Source: Bacteroidetes bacterium OLB11 (GTDB lineage Bacteria; Bacteroidota; Bacteroidia; Chitinophagales; Chitinophagaceae). From it: a stretch of DNA of 64,000 nucleotides. Both the position numbers and the translations under genes were made by a program. The stretch covers positions 1 to 64,000 of the forward strand of contig LNFQ01000023.1 of assembly GCA_001567165.1 (NCBI GenBank), given 5' to 3'. The notes under the pieces were generated by a model that made no database searches, was not told the DNA's origin, and was given only the letters and a program-made list of their open reading frames with translations. Positions 21,462 to 30,293 of this stretch are shown here, piece by piece; positions within the stretch are counted from its first letter, which is position 1, and every line of letters starts with the position of its first letter.

Positions 21462-22373
21462 CTAAATACTCATTTTATCCATAATTCTTTCTAAGTCGTT
21501 ATCATTGTAAAATTCGATAAGGATAGAGCCTTTACCGTTCTTTTTTCTTTGTAAATTGACTTTTGTTGAAAGATGTGATGCGATTTGTTCTTCAATTTTT
21601 TTATAAGGAATAGGGAGTGAGTTTGAGCCTTTAGTGTTTTTTTCTTTGTTAGTTTTAGCTTTGGATAAGTTTTTAATCAATTCCTCTGTTTTTCTAACGG
21701 AGAGATCATTTTCGATAATTTCTTTTGCGACAAATAATTGTTGTTCGATATGTTCCAATGCTAACAAGGCACGGGCATGCCCCATACTGAGTTGTTTATT
21801 TCTAACAGAAACTTGAATTGAAGGTGGGAGTTTCAAGAGACGGATATAATTAGTAACAGTGCTGCGTTCTTTTTTCATTCGGTCAGCAACTTGCTCTTGA
21901 GTCAAATCACATTCACTCATCAATCTTTTGTAGGCCAGGCCAATTTCTATAGCATTTAAATCTTCTCTTTGTAAATTTTCAATTAATCCCATTTCTAAGA
22001 TTTCTTGATCATTTGCTGAACGAATATATGCTGGAATATCTTTCAATCCTGCTAATTTAGAGGCTTTGAAGCGACGTTCACCGGAGATGATTTGATACTT
22101 TTTATTACCTTGTTTGATGACGGTAATAGGTTGTATTATATCATGAAGCCGAATAGATTCTGCTAACTCTTTCAGTGGAATTTCGTCAAAGCTACGTCGG
22201 GGTTGATGAGGATTTACGTCAATAAGGTCAAGAGGAATACGGGTTATACTACCTACGAGAATTTCGTTGTTGGCATTGCTTTTGCTAAAAGAATCTACTT
22301 CTTCTTTGATGTTACCTAAAAGGGCTCCAATCCCTTTTCCTATTTGATTTTTATTATTTGATTTATTACTCAT
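21462..22373 (-). CDS. parB: Chromosome partitioning protein ParB (CTPase/parS-binding)
   Basis: 303 residues. The N-terminal catalytic region shows NPHQPRRSF, LAESIRLHDIIQPI and SGERRFKASKLAGL (the GERR CTP-binding motif), then IENLQREDLNAIE and a helix-turn-helix (LTQEQVADRMKKERSTVTNYIRLL). A C-terminal dimerisation region follows. It spreads from parS and loads SMC. It overlaps parA by 8 bases. I did not find a canonical parS site nearby. Confidence 0.96.
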   Translation of the reverse strand: MSNKSNNKNQIGKGIGALLGNIKEEVDSFSKSNANNEILVGSITRIPLDLIDVNPHQPRRSFDEIPLKELAESIRLHDIIQPITVIKQGNKKYQIISGERRFKASKLAGLKDIPAYIRSANDQEILEMGLIENLQREDLNAIEIGLAYKRLMSECDLTQEQVADRMKKERSTVTNYIRLLKLPPSIQVSVRNKQLSMGHARALLALEHIEQQLFVAKEIIENDLSVRKTEELIKNLSKAKTNKEKNTKGSNSLPIPYKKIEEQIASHLSTKVNLQRKKNGKGSILIEFYNDNDLERIMDKMSI

Positions 22374-23181
22374 TCTCTTCAGTTTCTATTATTTTATCGT
22401 TATTTTTTATGTTAGTCAAATCATTTTTTTGCAAAATTTCTTTTGCTAAATTAAGATAATTCATTGCTCCTGTACATTCTGCATCATAAAGCAATACGGG
22501 TTTTCCAAGACTTGGAGCTTCTCCTAATCGGGTGTTTCGATGGATGATTGTGTGAAATACGGAACCGTCAAAATGATTTTTTACTTCTTCTACAACCTGA
22601 TTTGAAAGTCTTAACCTACCGTCATACATTGTCATCAAAATACCTTCGATGTTGAGCTTTTCGTTTAATTTATTTTGAATAATTTTGATGGTATTGAGTA
22701 ATTTTCCAAGTCCTTCAAGTGCGAAATATTCGCATTGAACAGGGATGATGACACTATCGCTTGCAGTGAGAGCATTCAATGTAATCAGCCCTAGAGAAGG
22801 GGAGCAGTCAATAATAATAAATTGATAATGATCACGTATTTCATTGATATGCTGAGCGAGTCTATGTTCCCGATTGGGGTGATTGATTAATTCAATTTCT
22901 GCACCAACTAAATCGAGGCTAGATGGGAGAATCGAAAGATTGGGTGTTTCCGTTTCAAGAATCACTTGATTTATGTCTGTATTATTCACAAGGCAATCAT
23001 AGACACTGAGTTGCACATTTCGTAAGTCGAGTCCATTGCCGGTCGTTGCGTTTGCCTGAGGGTCACAGTCTATAATAAGGGTTTTATAATCAAGTACAGC
23101 TAAGCTGCAAGCAAGATTAATGGCGGTTGTAGTTTTACCGACACCTCCTTTTTGATTTGCTATTGATATTACTTTTGCCAT
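22366..23181 (-). CDS. parA: Chromosome partitioning ATPase ParA
   Basis: 271 residues from the internal start MAKVISIANQKGGVGKTTT, which puts the deviant Walker A lysine in the normal place; the frame stays open 24 codons upstream, but that extension is AT-rich and unlike the family. Walker A' DCDPQANAT and Walker B IIDCSPSLG are present. ParA moves ParB-parS complexes over the nucleoid. First gene of the operon. A near-match to the -7 box, CAACTTTG, lies 7 bases before the ATG. Confidence 0.95.
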   Translation of the reverse strand: MAKVISIANQKGGVGKTTTAINLACSLAVLDYKTLIIDCDPQANATTGNGLDLRNVQLSVYDCLVNNTDINQVILETETPNLSILPSSLDLVGAEIELINHPNREHRLAQHINEIRDHYQFIIIDCSPSLGLITLNALTASDSVIIPVQCEYFALEGLGKLLNTIKIIQNKLNEKLNIEGILMTMYDGRLRLSNQVVEEVKNHFDGSVFHTIIHRNTRLGEAPSLGKPVLLYDAECTGAMNYLNLAKEILQKNDLTNIKNNDKIIETEENE

Positions 23182-23248
23182 GTAAATACAAAGTTGATAC
23201 TTATTTATCTTAAAATAAATTTTTTTTATACACTTCGTGTTGAATTTC

Positions 23249-23266
23249 TTCACAAAATATTGTGAA
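23249..23266. promoter_or_regulatory. Perfect palindrome upstream of parA
   Basis: TTCACAA-AATA-TTGTGAA, 7-bp arms around four bases, about 70 bases before the parA ATG. Half-sites TTCAC/GTGAA resemble the core of parS (TTTCACGTGAAA) but are pushed apart, so it is not a canonical parS. It could be an operator for the par operon. No downstream T tract marks it as a terminator. Confidence 0.35.
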
Positions 23267-23718
23267 ATAGTATTTTACTGAATGGAATGTGTTATTTGAG
23301 TTAAAACAAAAGTAACGAAGGTGTCATTTAGGATGTAATATCTTACTTGCCTCACAACTCTTTTTTATATAAATGATTATAAAATCTTGGAAGTGAATGG
23401 ATAATAAAGGTCTTTAGGATAATTGATTTTATCAACTAAAGGTATTGAAATTGATGTGAGCAGGTGTAGCAAAGGGGGCTATTATGTAAGGTGGAGTAGT
23501 CAAGTGAGAAAAGTGATGATAGAGTATTGGAGAATTAAGAATTAAGCTATTGTTGCTTTATCTGAAATCAATTTAAACTAGTTTTTTTTAGCAAAAGTTA
23601 GATGCCTTCATTTTGGGAAAAACATTAAATCAGGGGGCAGATAGGCAGATATAAAATGAAAATTTTGAATGTCTATTTTATATAGAAATGCTTTACATTT
23701 TCAAAGTATAAATTAGAG
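23267..23718. other. Gene-free stretch between the par operon and mnmA
   Basis: About 450 bases with no convincing reading frame, repeat or RNA structure on either strand. Composition is slightly less AT-rich than other gaps, with several G-runs near 23465-23510, so it might be decayed coding sequence, but no protein motif could be read. Confidence 0.4.
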
Positions 23719-23726
23719 TATCTTTG
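23719..23726 (+). promoter_or_regulatory. mnmA promoter -7 box
   Basis: TATCTTTG, exact -7 consensus, ending 10 bases before the mnmA ATG. This would leave a leader of only a few nucleotides. Confidence 0.55.
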
Positions 23727-23736
23727 CGGTTTCAAA

Positions 23737-24831
23737 ATGAGTAAAAAAGGAAAAATATTGGTAGCTATGAGTGGTGGAATTGACAGCACAGTTGCCGCAC
23801 TGATGCTGCATCACGAAGGCTACGAAGTGATAGGGATTACAATGAAAACATGGGATTATGCAGATGCAGGTGTTATCAATTCTAAGAAAGAAACAGGTTG
23901 TTGTAATTTAGACAGTTTTAATGATGCCCGCACGGCAGCGGTAGAGCATGGCTTTCCTCATTATGTATTGGATTTGCGAGGCGAATTTGGCACTGCTGTG
24001 ATTGATAACTTTGTAGATGAATACATGGCTGGTAGAACGCCAAACCCTTGCATCATGTGCAATACACATATTAAGTGGAATGCTTTATTGAAGCGTGCAA
24101 ATGTGCTCGATTGTGAATTTATCGCAACCGGTCACTATGTCAAAGTGCGTGCTGAAAACGAACGTTATGTACTTTCAAAAGGAAAAGATGATACCAAAGA
24201 TCAAAGCTATGTTTTATGGGGATTATCTCAAGAATGTTTGCAAAGGAGTGTGTACCCTTTAGGAGATTATTATAAAACAGAAATTCGCCAATTAGCAAAT
24301 GATTTTGGGTACCCTGAATTAGCCAAAAAAAATGAGAGTTATGAAATTTGTTTTGTGCCAGATAATAATTACAGGAACTTTTTAAAAAGAAGAAATAAAG
24401 ATTTAGAAGCCACTGTTGAAGGTGGAAATTTTGTCTTGACAGATGGTACTGTTGTAGGCAAACACAAAGGCTATCCTTTTTACACAATAGGACAAAGGAA
24501 AGGACTTGAAATTGCATTAGGACGCCCCATGTATGTTGTGGCAATTCATCCAGAATCCAACACGGTCGTTATAGGAGATGAAATGGAATTGGATATGGGA
24601 GAAATGCATGTTTCAAAATTAAATTATATCAAATACGACTCCATCAAAGACAATCAAAAACTAGATACGAAAATTCGATACAAATCTCAACCCGTATCAT
24701 CCTTGCTTCAAAATATTTCTGGAGGAATCAAAGTCACTTTTGACCATCAAGTGAAAGGAATTGCACCCGGACAGTCTGCTGTTTTTTATGAAGGGGAAGA
24801 TGTTGTAGCCGGAGGAATCATTATGTATTAA
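23737..24831 (+). CDS. mnmA: tRNA-specific 2-thiouridylase MnmA
   Basis: 364 residues. Makes 2-thiouridine at wobble position 34 of tRNA Lys, Glu and Gln, using a persulfide sulfur. The PP-loop AMSGGIDSTVAALML is at residues 9-23. NPCIMCN (about residue 101) holds the first catalytic Cys and NESYEICFVPDNNYR (about 205) the second. GHY, DQSYVLW and YTIGQRKGL are family signatures; the C-terminal beta-barrel ends with GIAPGQSAVFYEGEDVVAGGII. Unbroken, monocistronic, with its promoter box almost touching the start codon. Confidence 0.97.
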   Translation: MSKKGKILVAMSGGIDSTVAALMLHHEGYEVIGITMKTWDYADAGVINSKKETGCCNLDSFNDARTAAVEHGFPHYVLDLRGEFGTAVIDNFVDEYMAGRTPNPCIMCNTHIKWNALLKRANVLDCEFIATGHYVKVRAENERYVLSKGKDDTKDQSYVLWGLSQECLQRSVYPLGDYYKTEIRQLANDFGYPELAKKNESYEICFVPDNNYRNFLKRRNKDLEATVEGGNFVLTDGTVVGKHKGYPFYTIGQRKGLEIALGRPMYVVAIHPESNTVVIGDEMELDMGEMHVSKLNYIKYDSIKDNQKLDTKIRYKSQPVSSLLQNISGGIKVTFDHQVKGIAPGQSAVFYEGEDVVAGGIIMY

Positions 24832-24914
24832 GTTTTTAAAATTTGTGACGAATTTCATTTTTTATTTTATCTTTAAAAATTCAAAGCAATTTAAACTTAG
24901 ATTTTTACTAAAGT

Positions 24915-25635
24915 ATGAATATTAAACAAGCTGTATTATTGATAATCAGTGTCATGTCATTAGCTTCTTGTGGAAAGCAAGTGATACCCGCTAGTGGTGT
25001 GGAATTAGGGAAGGAATATTATCCAATACAAGTAGGTCATTTTTATAGAGTATGCCGTTGACTCAATCAAGTATAATGATTTTAATAAAAGTATTGATAC
25101 GATCAGTTATGAGTTAAGAGATGAAATTACTTCTGAATTTCAAGACGATCAAGGAAGGGCTTCTTTTCTAGTCACTCAATACAAAAGAATGACCCCCAAT
25201 GAGGGATGGCTCAATAACATGACTTATTATATCACTCCAACCGATTTTAATATTGAAATTATCGAAAATAATATCCGGTTTGTAAAATTAGTTTATCCAG
25301 TTAAAACAAATACCAAATGGGATGGAAATGTGTATGTAGCCTCACAAACACCAGAATTGTCATGGTATCATAATTGGGTTTATTCATACACCAACATCAA
25401 CGAAGAATATCATACAGGCTATATCCATTTTCCCTCAACCGTTACCGTCAATGAAGCCAATGAATATGCGGGAGATTCAACCAATAATTTATACAGCACT
25501 CGAACATTTTCAAGAGAGCGATATGCTAAAAATGTTGGACTGATTTCGCGTGAAATTGTCAATTGGGAATACCAAGAAAATATAAAATTTAGAAAAGGTT
25601 TTATCCTCGTGTATAGAGCTAAAAGTTACAATTAA
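24915..25635 (+). CDS. Putative lipoprotein of unknown function (frameshifted as sequenced)
   Basis: About 239 residues. The N-terminus is a lipoprotein signal (hydrophobic stretch, lipobox LASC at residues 18-21, then GKQ). The body is a soluble domain with HFIEYAVDSIKYNDF, a pattern seen in Bacteroidota lipoproteins of unknown role. The first 42 or so codons are in one frame, the rest in another; five T at 25040-25044 would need to be four to give the continuous reading. It precedes the secreted subtilase by 15 bases, so the two are probably co-transcribed. Confidence 0.65.
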
Positions 25636-25650
25636 AATTCATCTTTTATT

Positions 25651-27354
25651 ATGAATAAAATATTTTTATTTCTGATATGTCTTTTGACTTCCAATTTGCT
25701 AGAAGCACAACAGAATGTGTATGCATTTCGAGTTTCATTTAAGAATAAAAATGGAACACTTTCTTTTGCCGACTCGCTACAATTCTTATCCCAAACAGCT
25801 TTGAATAGGAGGAGCAAACAAGGAATATCTCTCGATAGCACCGACCTACCGATCGTTCAACATTATATTGACACGACAGTTATTGTTTCAAATGCAATAG
25901 GAGTGCACAATAAATCCAAATGGTTTAATCAAATTGTGGTTTTAACTTATGACTCATCCAAAGTGGCCGATATCTTGGCTTTGCCTATAGTGCAAGATGT
26001 CAAACTGGTAGCTGTGTCAACGTTGGGTAATTTTAAAATGAAATCAAATGAAGAAAAAAAGATTGATAAATTTCCCGACGTAGAACCAATTACTGTTAAA
26101 AAAACAAGAGGAACTCCATTGACTTATGGAACCGCATTTCAACAAATAGATATGATCAATGGAGATTGTTTACACGATATGGGATATAAAGGAGAGGGGA
26201 TAAAAATTGCAGTATTTGATGTCAACTTCAGAAGAGTAGATTCATGTAATGCCTATAGCACACTTCGCCAACAAGGCCGAATAAAAGATAGTTATGACTT
26301 TGCAAGAGATACTCCATTTGTATATTCAATGGGTGTGCCGAGTGATCATGGAATGAATGTAATGGGCTGTATGGCTGCATATGAGCCAGGCACTTATGTA
26401 GGAACTGCACCTAATGCCGATTTTTATTTATACATTACCGAAGCATCTGCTTATGAATTTCCTATTGAAGAAGACAATTGGCTTAGTGCCGCAGAGCGTG
26501 CTGATAGTATTGGTGTGGACATGATAAACTCATCTTTAGGATATAACAAATTTGATGCACCACTGCATTTAAGTTCTTATACCTATGCAGACCTTAATGG
26601 GCATAAAACACTTATCGCTAAAACCGCCAATATGGCTGTCGCAAAAGGAATCTTTGTGGCAAATGCACAAGGCAATGAAGGTGCGGGAGCATGGCATTAT
26701 TTGTTAACTCCAGCTGATGGAGATAGCGTGTTTAGTGTAGGCTCTGTAGATGGCTCAGGTATTTGGGCTAGTAGTGGGTATGGGCCGAATGCATCAGGAC
26801 AAATCAAACCCGATGCAGTTGCACTAGGCAAAGCAGCCATGTTGATAGGAGGCGATTGTGCTCCGGGAGCTTCAAGTGGTTCATCTTTTGCAACGCCCAT
26901 TCTTTGTGGAGGCATTGCATGTTTATGGCAAGCACTTCCAACACTCACAACATGGCAATTAAGACAAATCGTGAGAATGTCTGGTAGTAAATATAGTGTA
27001 TTAGAAAATGGCACCGATTCCTCAACAGCCTTTACATTGGGATATGGAATACCCAACCTTTGTAAAGCATTTGAAATCGCAACCAATACATCAGATATTC
27101 AAAACATCAATTATCATTTTGCATTGTATCCCAACCCGACAAATGGAATATTCACGGTCAACTCATTCAATCAACAGCAAGATTTATTTAGCTATACAAT
27201 CATGGATCTTCAAGGAAAAGTTATCAAGCAAAGTGATAGAGTGTATCAAAACGGATTTACATCAGATGCTCTCAATCACTTGCCTAGTGGCACTTATATC
27301 TTACTGCTTTCTACACATCATCAAATCTATTCAACAAAAATTATCAAACAGTAA
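25651..27354 (+). CDS. Secreted S8-family serine peptidase with T9SS type A sorting domain
   Basis: 567 residues, unbroken. Signal peptide at 1-20 (NLLEAQ). The subtilisin-type triad can be placed at Asp in IAVFDVNF (about 190), His in SDHGMNVMG (about 231) and Ser in SSGSSFATPILCGG (about 413); the usual DTG and HGT motifs are altered to DVN and HGM. The last 80 residues (ALYPNPTNGIF to YSTKIIKQ) are the type A (Por-secretion) C-terminal sorting domain, so the enzyme is exported by T9SS and then released or anchored. Follows a lipoprotein gene by 15 bases. Substrate unknown. Confidence 0.9.
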   Translation: MNKIFLFLICLLTSNLLEAQQNVYAFRVSFKNKNGTLSFADSLQFLSQTALNRRSKQGISLDSTDLPIVQHYIDTTVIVSNAIGVHNKSKWFNQIVVLTYDSSKVADILALPIVQDVKLVAVSTLGNFKMKSNEEKKIDKFPDVEPITVKKTRGTPLTYGTAFQQIDMINGDCLHDMGYKGEGIKIAVFDVNFRRVDSCNAYSTLRQQGRIKDSYDFARDTPFVYSMGVPSDHGMNVMGCMAAYEPGTYVGTAPNADFYLYITEASAYEFPIEEDNWLSAAERADSIGVDMINSSLGYNKFDAPLHLSSYTYADLNGHKTLIAKTANMAVAKGIFVANAQGNEGAGAWHYLLTPADGDSVFSVGSVDGSGIWASSGYGPNASGQIKPDAVALGKAAMLIGGDCAPGASSGSSFATPILCGGIACLWQALPTLTTWQLRQIVRMSGSKYSVLENGTDSSTAFTLGYGIPNLCKAFEIATNTSDIQNINYHFALYPNPTNGIFTVNSFNQQQDLFSYTIMDLQGKVIKQSDRVYQNGFTSDALNHLPSGTYILLLSTHHQIYSTKIIKQ

Positions 27355-27381
27355 ACGAATAGAATCGAAAAACAATGCTGC

Positions 27382-28344
27382 TTAATATTTTCGTTCAATT
27401 GTAAATTCAACAAGCTGTTTAAGATAATGTAAAGCTTCAGAATCATCAATGGATTCAAGACATTGAAACGCCTCGTCAATAAAGATTTTCATTTTATTTT
27501 CTGCATATTCAATGCCACCTATATTTTTGACAGTGTCAATAATAAAATCAATTTCGCGAGAATTTTTATAGGGATATTTGAAAATACGAATGATTTTATT
27601 TTTAGTAGCCTTATCGCAATGTTGTAAAGTATAAATCAGAGGGAGCGTCATTTTCTTTTCTTTAATATCATTGCCTGTGGGCTTGCCGACATCCGCTTTC
27701 CCATAGTCAAATAAATCATCTTTAATTTGAAAAGCGATACCGACTTTTTCGCCAAAAATAGCCATCAGCTTTGCTTTGTCTATATCTTTTGTTACAGAAT
27801 AAGCACCAGCACTACAAGCCGAAGCGATAAGCGAAGCAGTTTTACAACGAATAATTTCAAAATAAATATCCTCTGAAATATCGAGTTTGCGGGCTTTCTC
27901 AGCTTGTAATAATTCACCTTCACTCATTTCTTTTACGGCAGTAGATAAAATTTCTAAAATTTTAAAATCACCATTTGAAAGGGAAAGTAAAAGCCCTTTG
28001 GATAAAAGATAATCACCAACCAATACAGCAATTTTATTTTTCCATAAAGCATTAATTGAAAATAAACCCCTTCTTGTATCCGCATGATCAACCACATCAT
28101 CATGCACCAAAGTTGCAGTGTGTAGTAGTTCAATCAGAGATGCAGCCCTATAGGTTGTCTCATTAGCGGGGCTGAAAATTTTAGCAGAAAGAATCACAAA
28201 CATGGGTCTTAGTTGTTTCCCTTTTCTTTTTACAATATACTTCATTATTTTATCTAATAATGATACGTGGCTCTCAACTGCTTTATTGAAAGTGTCTTCA
28301 AAAAGGATTAAATCACTTTTGAGATATTTTTTTAAATTATCCAT
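27382..28344 (-). CDS. Polyprenyl (octaprenyl-type) diphosphate synthase
   Basis: 320 residues, all-trans prenyltransferase fold. First Asp-rich motif LVHDDVVDHADTRRG (DDxxD, about residue 79), second FQIKDDLFDYGKADVGKPTGNDIKEKK (about 204). GKQLRP near the N-terminus binds IPP. Makes the side chain of menaquinone by adding isopentenyl units to a farnesyl-type primer; chain length cannot be read with confidence. Converges with the subtilase gene, stops 27 bases apart. Confidence 0.92.
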   Translation of the reverse strand: MDNLKKYLKSDLILFEDTFNKAVESHVSLLDKIMKYIVKRKGKQLRPMFVILSAKIFSPANETTYRAASLIELLHTATLVHDDVVDHADTRRGLFSINALWKNKIAVLVGDYLLSKGLLLSLSNGDFKILEILSTAVKEMSEGELLQAEKARKLDISEDIYFEIIRCKTASLIASACSAGAYSVTKDIDKAKLMAIFGEKVGIAFQIKDDLFDYGKADVGKPTGNDIKEKKMTLPLIYTLQHCDKATKNKIIRIFKYPYKNSREIDFIIDTVKNIGGIEYAENKMKIFIDEAFQCLESIDDSEALHYLKQLVEFTIERKY

Positions 28345-28401
28345 TTAATAATTGTTACAATGATAATAACAATTAAATAATAGTTTAAAAATTTTAATAA
28401 A

Positions 28402-28434
28402 TTTTTTTTTTTTTATAATAATTTTATACATTTG
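28402..28434 (+). promoter_or_regulatory. ompA-family gene promoter with a 13-T tract
   Basis: TACATTTG at 28427-28434 is an exact -7 box. Thirteen consecutive T (28402-28414) cover the region where the -33 element should lie. The leader is about 39 bases to the ATG. Confidence 0.55.
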
Positions 28435-28473
28435 CACTCTTAAACCTAAGTTATTAAAAAACAAAATTAAAAT

Positions 28474-30219
28474 ATGTTAAACAAAAAGTACTACTTATTA
28501 ACTTTGCTTGGTCTGGTTTTATCATTTAACTTTCAAAGTGCTTCGGCTCAAACAGAAGGTGATGAAAGTAATGCATCATTATCTGTTTATAGAGGTGCAG
28601 GATATGATGTATTAGATACAGCTTTAATCCCATCAAGAAGGATGGATCAACAAAGAGATTTTTTAACAAATCAGTATGATTTCCCTGCAAAACCACGTAA
28701 TCAGTGGGAGATAGGCGTTAGCATTGGATCTTTTAACGTATCAGGTGACGTTCGTTCTAAGAATTTATTTACCGCTAAAAATCCTGGACAAACTCTTGGA
28801 TTTGGAGTACACTTACGTAAAGCATGGGGGTATATTATCTCTACTAGATTACAATATTTGCACGGTACTGCTACTGGCTTTAACTGGCAACCTTCAACCG
28901 GATATTGGGGGCACAATGATGGCAACCCATGGGTGCTAAATTATCCTGGAGGTCCTAATGGAACTAATACAACTCCTGTGTTCTACAATTACAAAACAAA
29001 TGTGGATGAATTATCATTCCAATTATTAGCATCTTTAAACAATATTAAATTCCACAAAGCAAGAAATAAAGCTAGTGTTTATGGGATCGCAGGTATTGGT
29101 GGAATGTTATATGATACTTGGGTAGATGCCTTAAAAGGAAATAAACCATACACAGCTGATTTTATTGAAATCATAAATAGAGATTATAAATATGATTCTC
29201 CATCATGGACTAATGAATACCGTTCTAGAAAAGCTAAAAACAAAGATTTAAAAGCAATGTTTGACGGTACTTATGAATCTCCAGCAGAAAGACATGACAA
29301 CAGACCTTGGTTTGGTAAAGAAAGAACTTTCAGAACTGTTTTAACAACAGGTTTGGGAATTCAATTTAAATTAGGAAGAAGAATTTCTTTATCAATCGAA
29401 GACAAATGGACTTATACAAATGATGACTTAATTGATGGTCAACGTTGGCAAGAGTATCCTCAACCAGGACATGGTGGGTCTGCAATGACACGTGATTTTG
29501 ATACTTATAACTACTTATCTTTAGGTCTTAACCTACACTTAGGTGGAAAATCTGTAGAACCATTATGGTGGATGAATCCATTAGATTATGGATATACAGA
29601 AATGAAACGACCTAGAGGTGGTAATGATTGTGATGTTGATTCTGATGGTGATGGAGTTTCTGATTGCTTCGATCGTTGTCCTGATACTCCAGCTGGTGTA
29701 GCAGTTGATACACACGGTTGTCCTTTAGATACTGATGGTGATGGAGTTCCTGATTATAAAGATAAACAATTAATCACTCCAACAGAATGTCAACCTTCAG
29801 ACGCTGATGGTATTGGTACTTGTCCAGAACCAGAATGTTGCAAAAACGGAGTAAAATCTGTTGGATGTGGAAATATTGCTGGTGGAACTATTGGTTTCCA
29901 AAGTGCTTCTAGCAACTTAGGTGCAGGTGCAATGGCTGAACTTTCAAGACTTGCAAGTGCTATGAGAAGCAATCCAACTTGTAAAGTGGTAGTAAACGGT
30001 AACGGTAATGCTAGCAAATTTGACCAACAACGCTCTTGGGATCGTGTAAATGCAGTTATCAACTACATGGTTACTAAACAAGGAATTGATAGAGATCGTT
30101 TCATCTTCCAATATGGTAAAGGTGGAAACCCTAACTCAGTTGATTATCGTTCAGCTGGAGAAGGTGAAGAAGGTCCATCAAATGTACCTCCTCCATTTCC
30201 TAATTTAAGAAGAAATTAA
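28474..30219 (+). CDS. OmpA-family outer membrane protein with TSP3 repeats
   Basis: 581 residues. Signal peptide 1-25 (SASAQ). Residues about 60-365 are a beta-rich domain, probably an outer membrane barrel. About 383-430 are thrombospondin type 3 calcium-binding repeats (CDVDSDGDGVSDCFDRCPDTPAG, DTDGDGVPDYKDK). About 470-565 form an OmpA-like C-terminal domain: FQSASSNLGAGAMAELSRLASAM, SWDRVNAVINYMV, RFIFQYGKGGNP. The Arg of the peptidoglycan site is kept but the usual GHTD segment reads NGNGN, so meso-DAP binding may be lost. Strong promoter-like region and strong terminator suggest an abundant protein. Confidence 0.88.
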   Translation: MLNKKYYLLTLLGLVLSFNFQSASAQTEGDESNASLSVYRGAGYDVLDTALIPSRRMDQQRDFLTNQYDFPAKPRNQWEIGVSIGSFNVSGDVRSKNLFTAKNPGQTLGFGVHLRKAWGYIISTRLQYLHGTATGFNWQPSTGYWGHNDGNPWVLNYPGGPNGTNTTPVFYNYKTNVDELSFQLLASLNNIKFHKARNKASVYGIAGIGGMLYDTWVDALKGNKPYTADFIEIINRDYKYDSPSWTNEYRSRKAKNKDLKAMFDGTYESPAERHDNRPWFGKERTFRTVLTTGLGIQFKLGRRISLSIEDKWTYTNDDLIDGQRWQEYPQPGHGGSAMTRDFDTYNYLSLGLNLHLGGKSVEPLWWMNPLDYGYTEMKRPRGGNDCDVDSDGDGVSDCFDRCPDTPAGVAVDTHGCPLDTDGDGVPDYKDKQLITPTECQPSDADGIGTCPEPECCKNGVKSVGCGNIAGGTIGFQSASSNLGAGAMAELSRLASAMRSNPTCKVVVNGNGNASKFDQQRSWDRVNAVINYMVTKQGIDRDRFIFQYGKGGNPNSVDYRSAGEGEEGPSNVPPPFPNLRRN

Positions 30220-30242
30220 TATCTATATTCTATTTCTATAAT

Positions 30243-30273
30243 AAAGGAGGCTACCAAAATAGCCTCCTTTTTT
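30243..30273 (+). terminator. Rho-independent terminator after the OmpA-family gene
   Basis: Perfect 11-bp GC-rich stem (30243-30253 with 30260-30270), six-base loop, then a T tract. It lies just 24 bases before the pyk ATG. Confidence 0.88.
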
Positions 30274-30293
30274 TCTTTTAAAATGAATCCAAA

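Noticed and set aside
23182..23253. 24-codon extension of ParA
   Set aside because: AT-rich, unlike the family; the Walker A lysine is correctly placed from the ATG at 23181.
21462..23266. Canonical parS near parAB
   Set aside because: No sequence close to TGTTTCACGTGAAACA was found; the palindrome at 23249 has wrong spacing.
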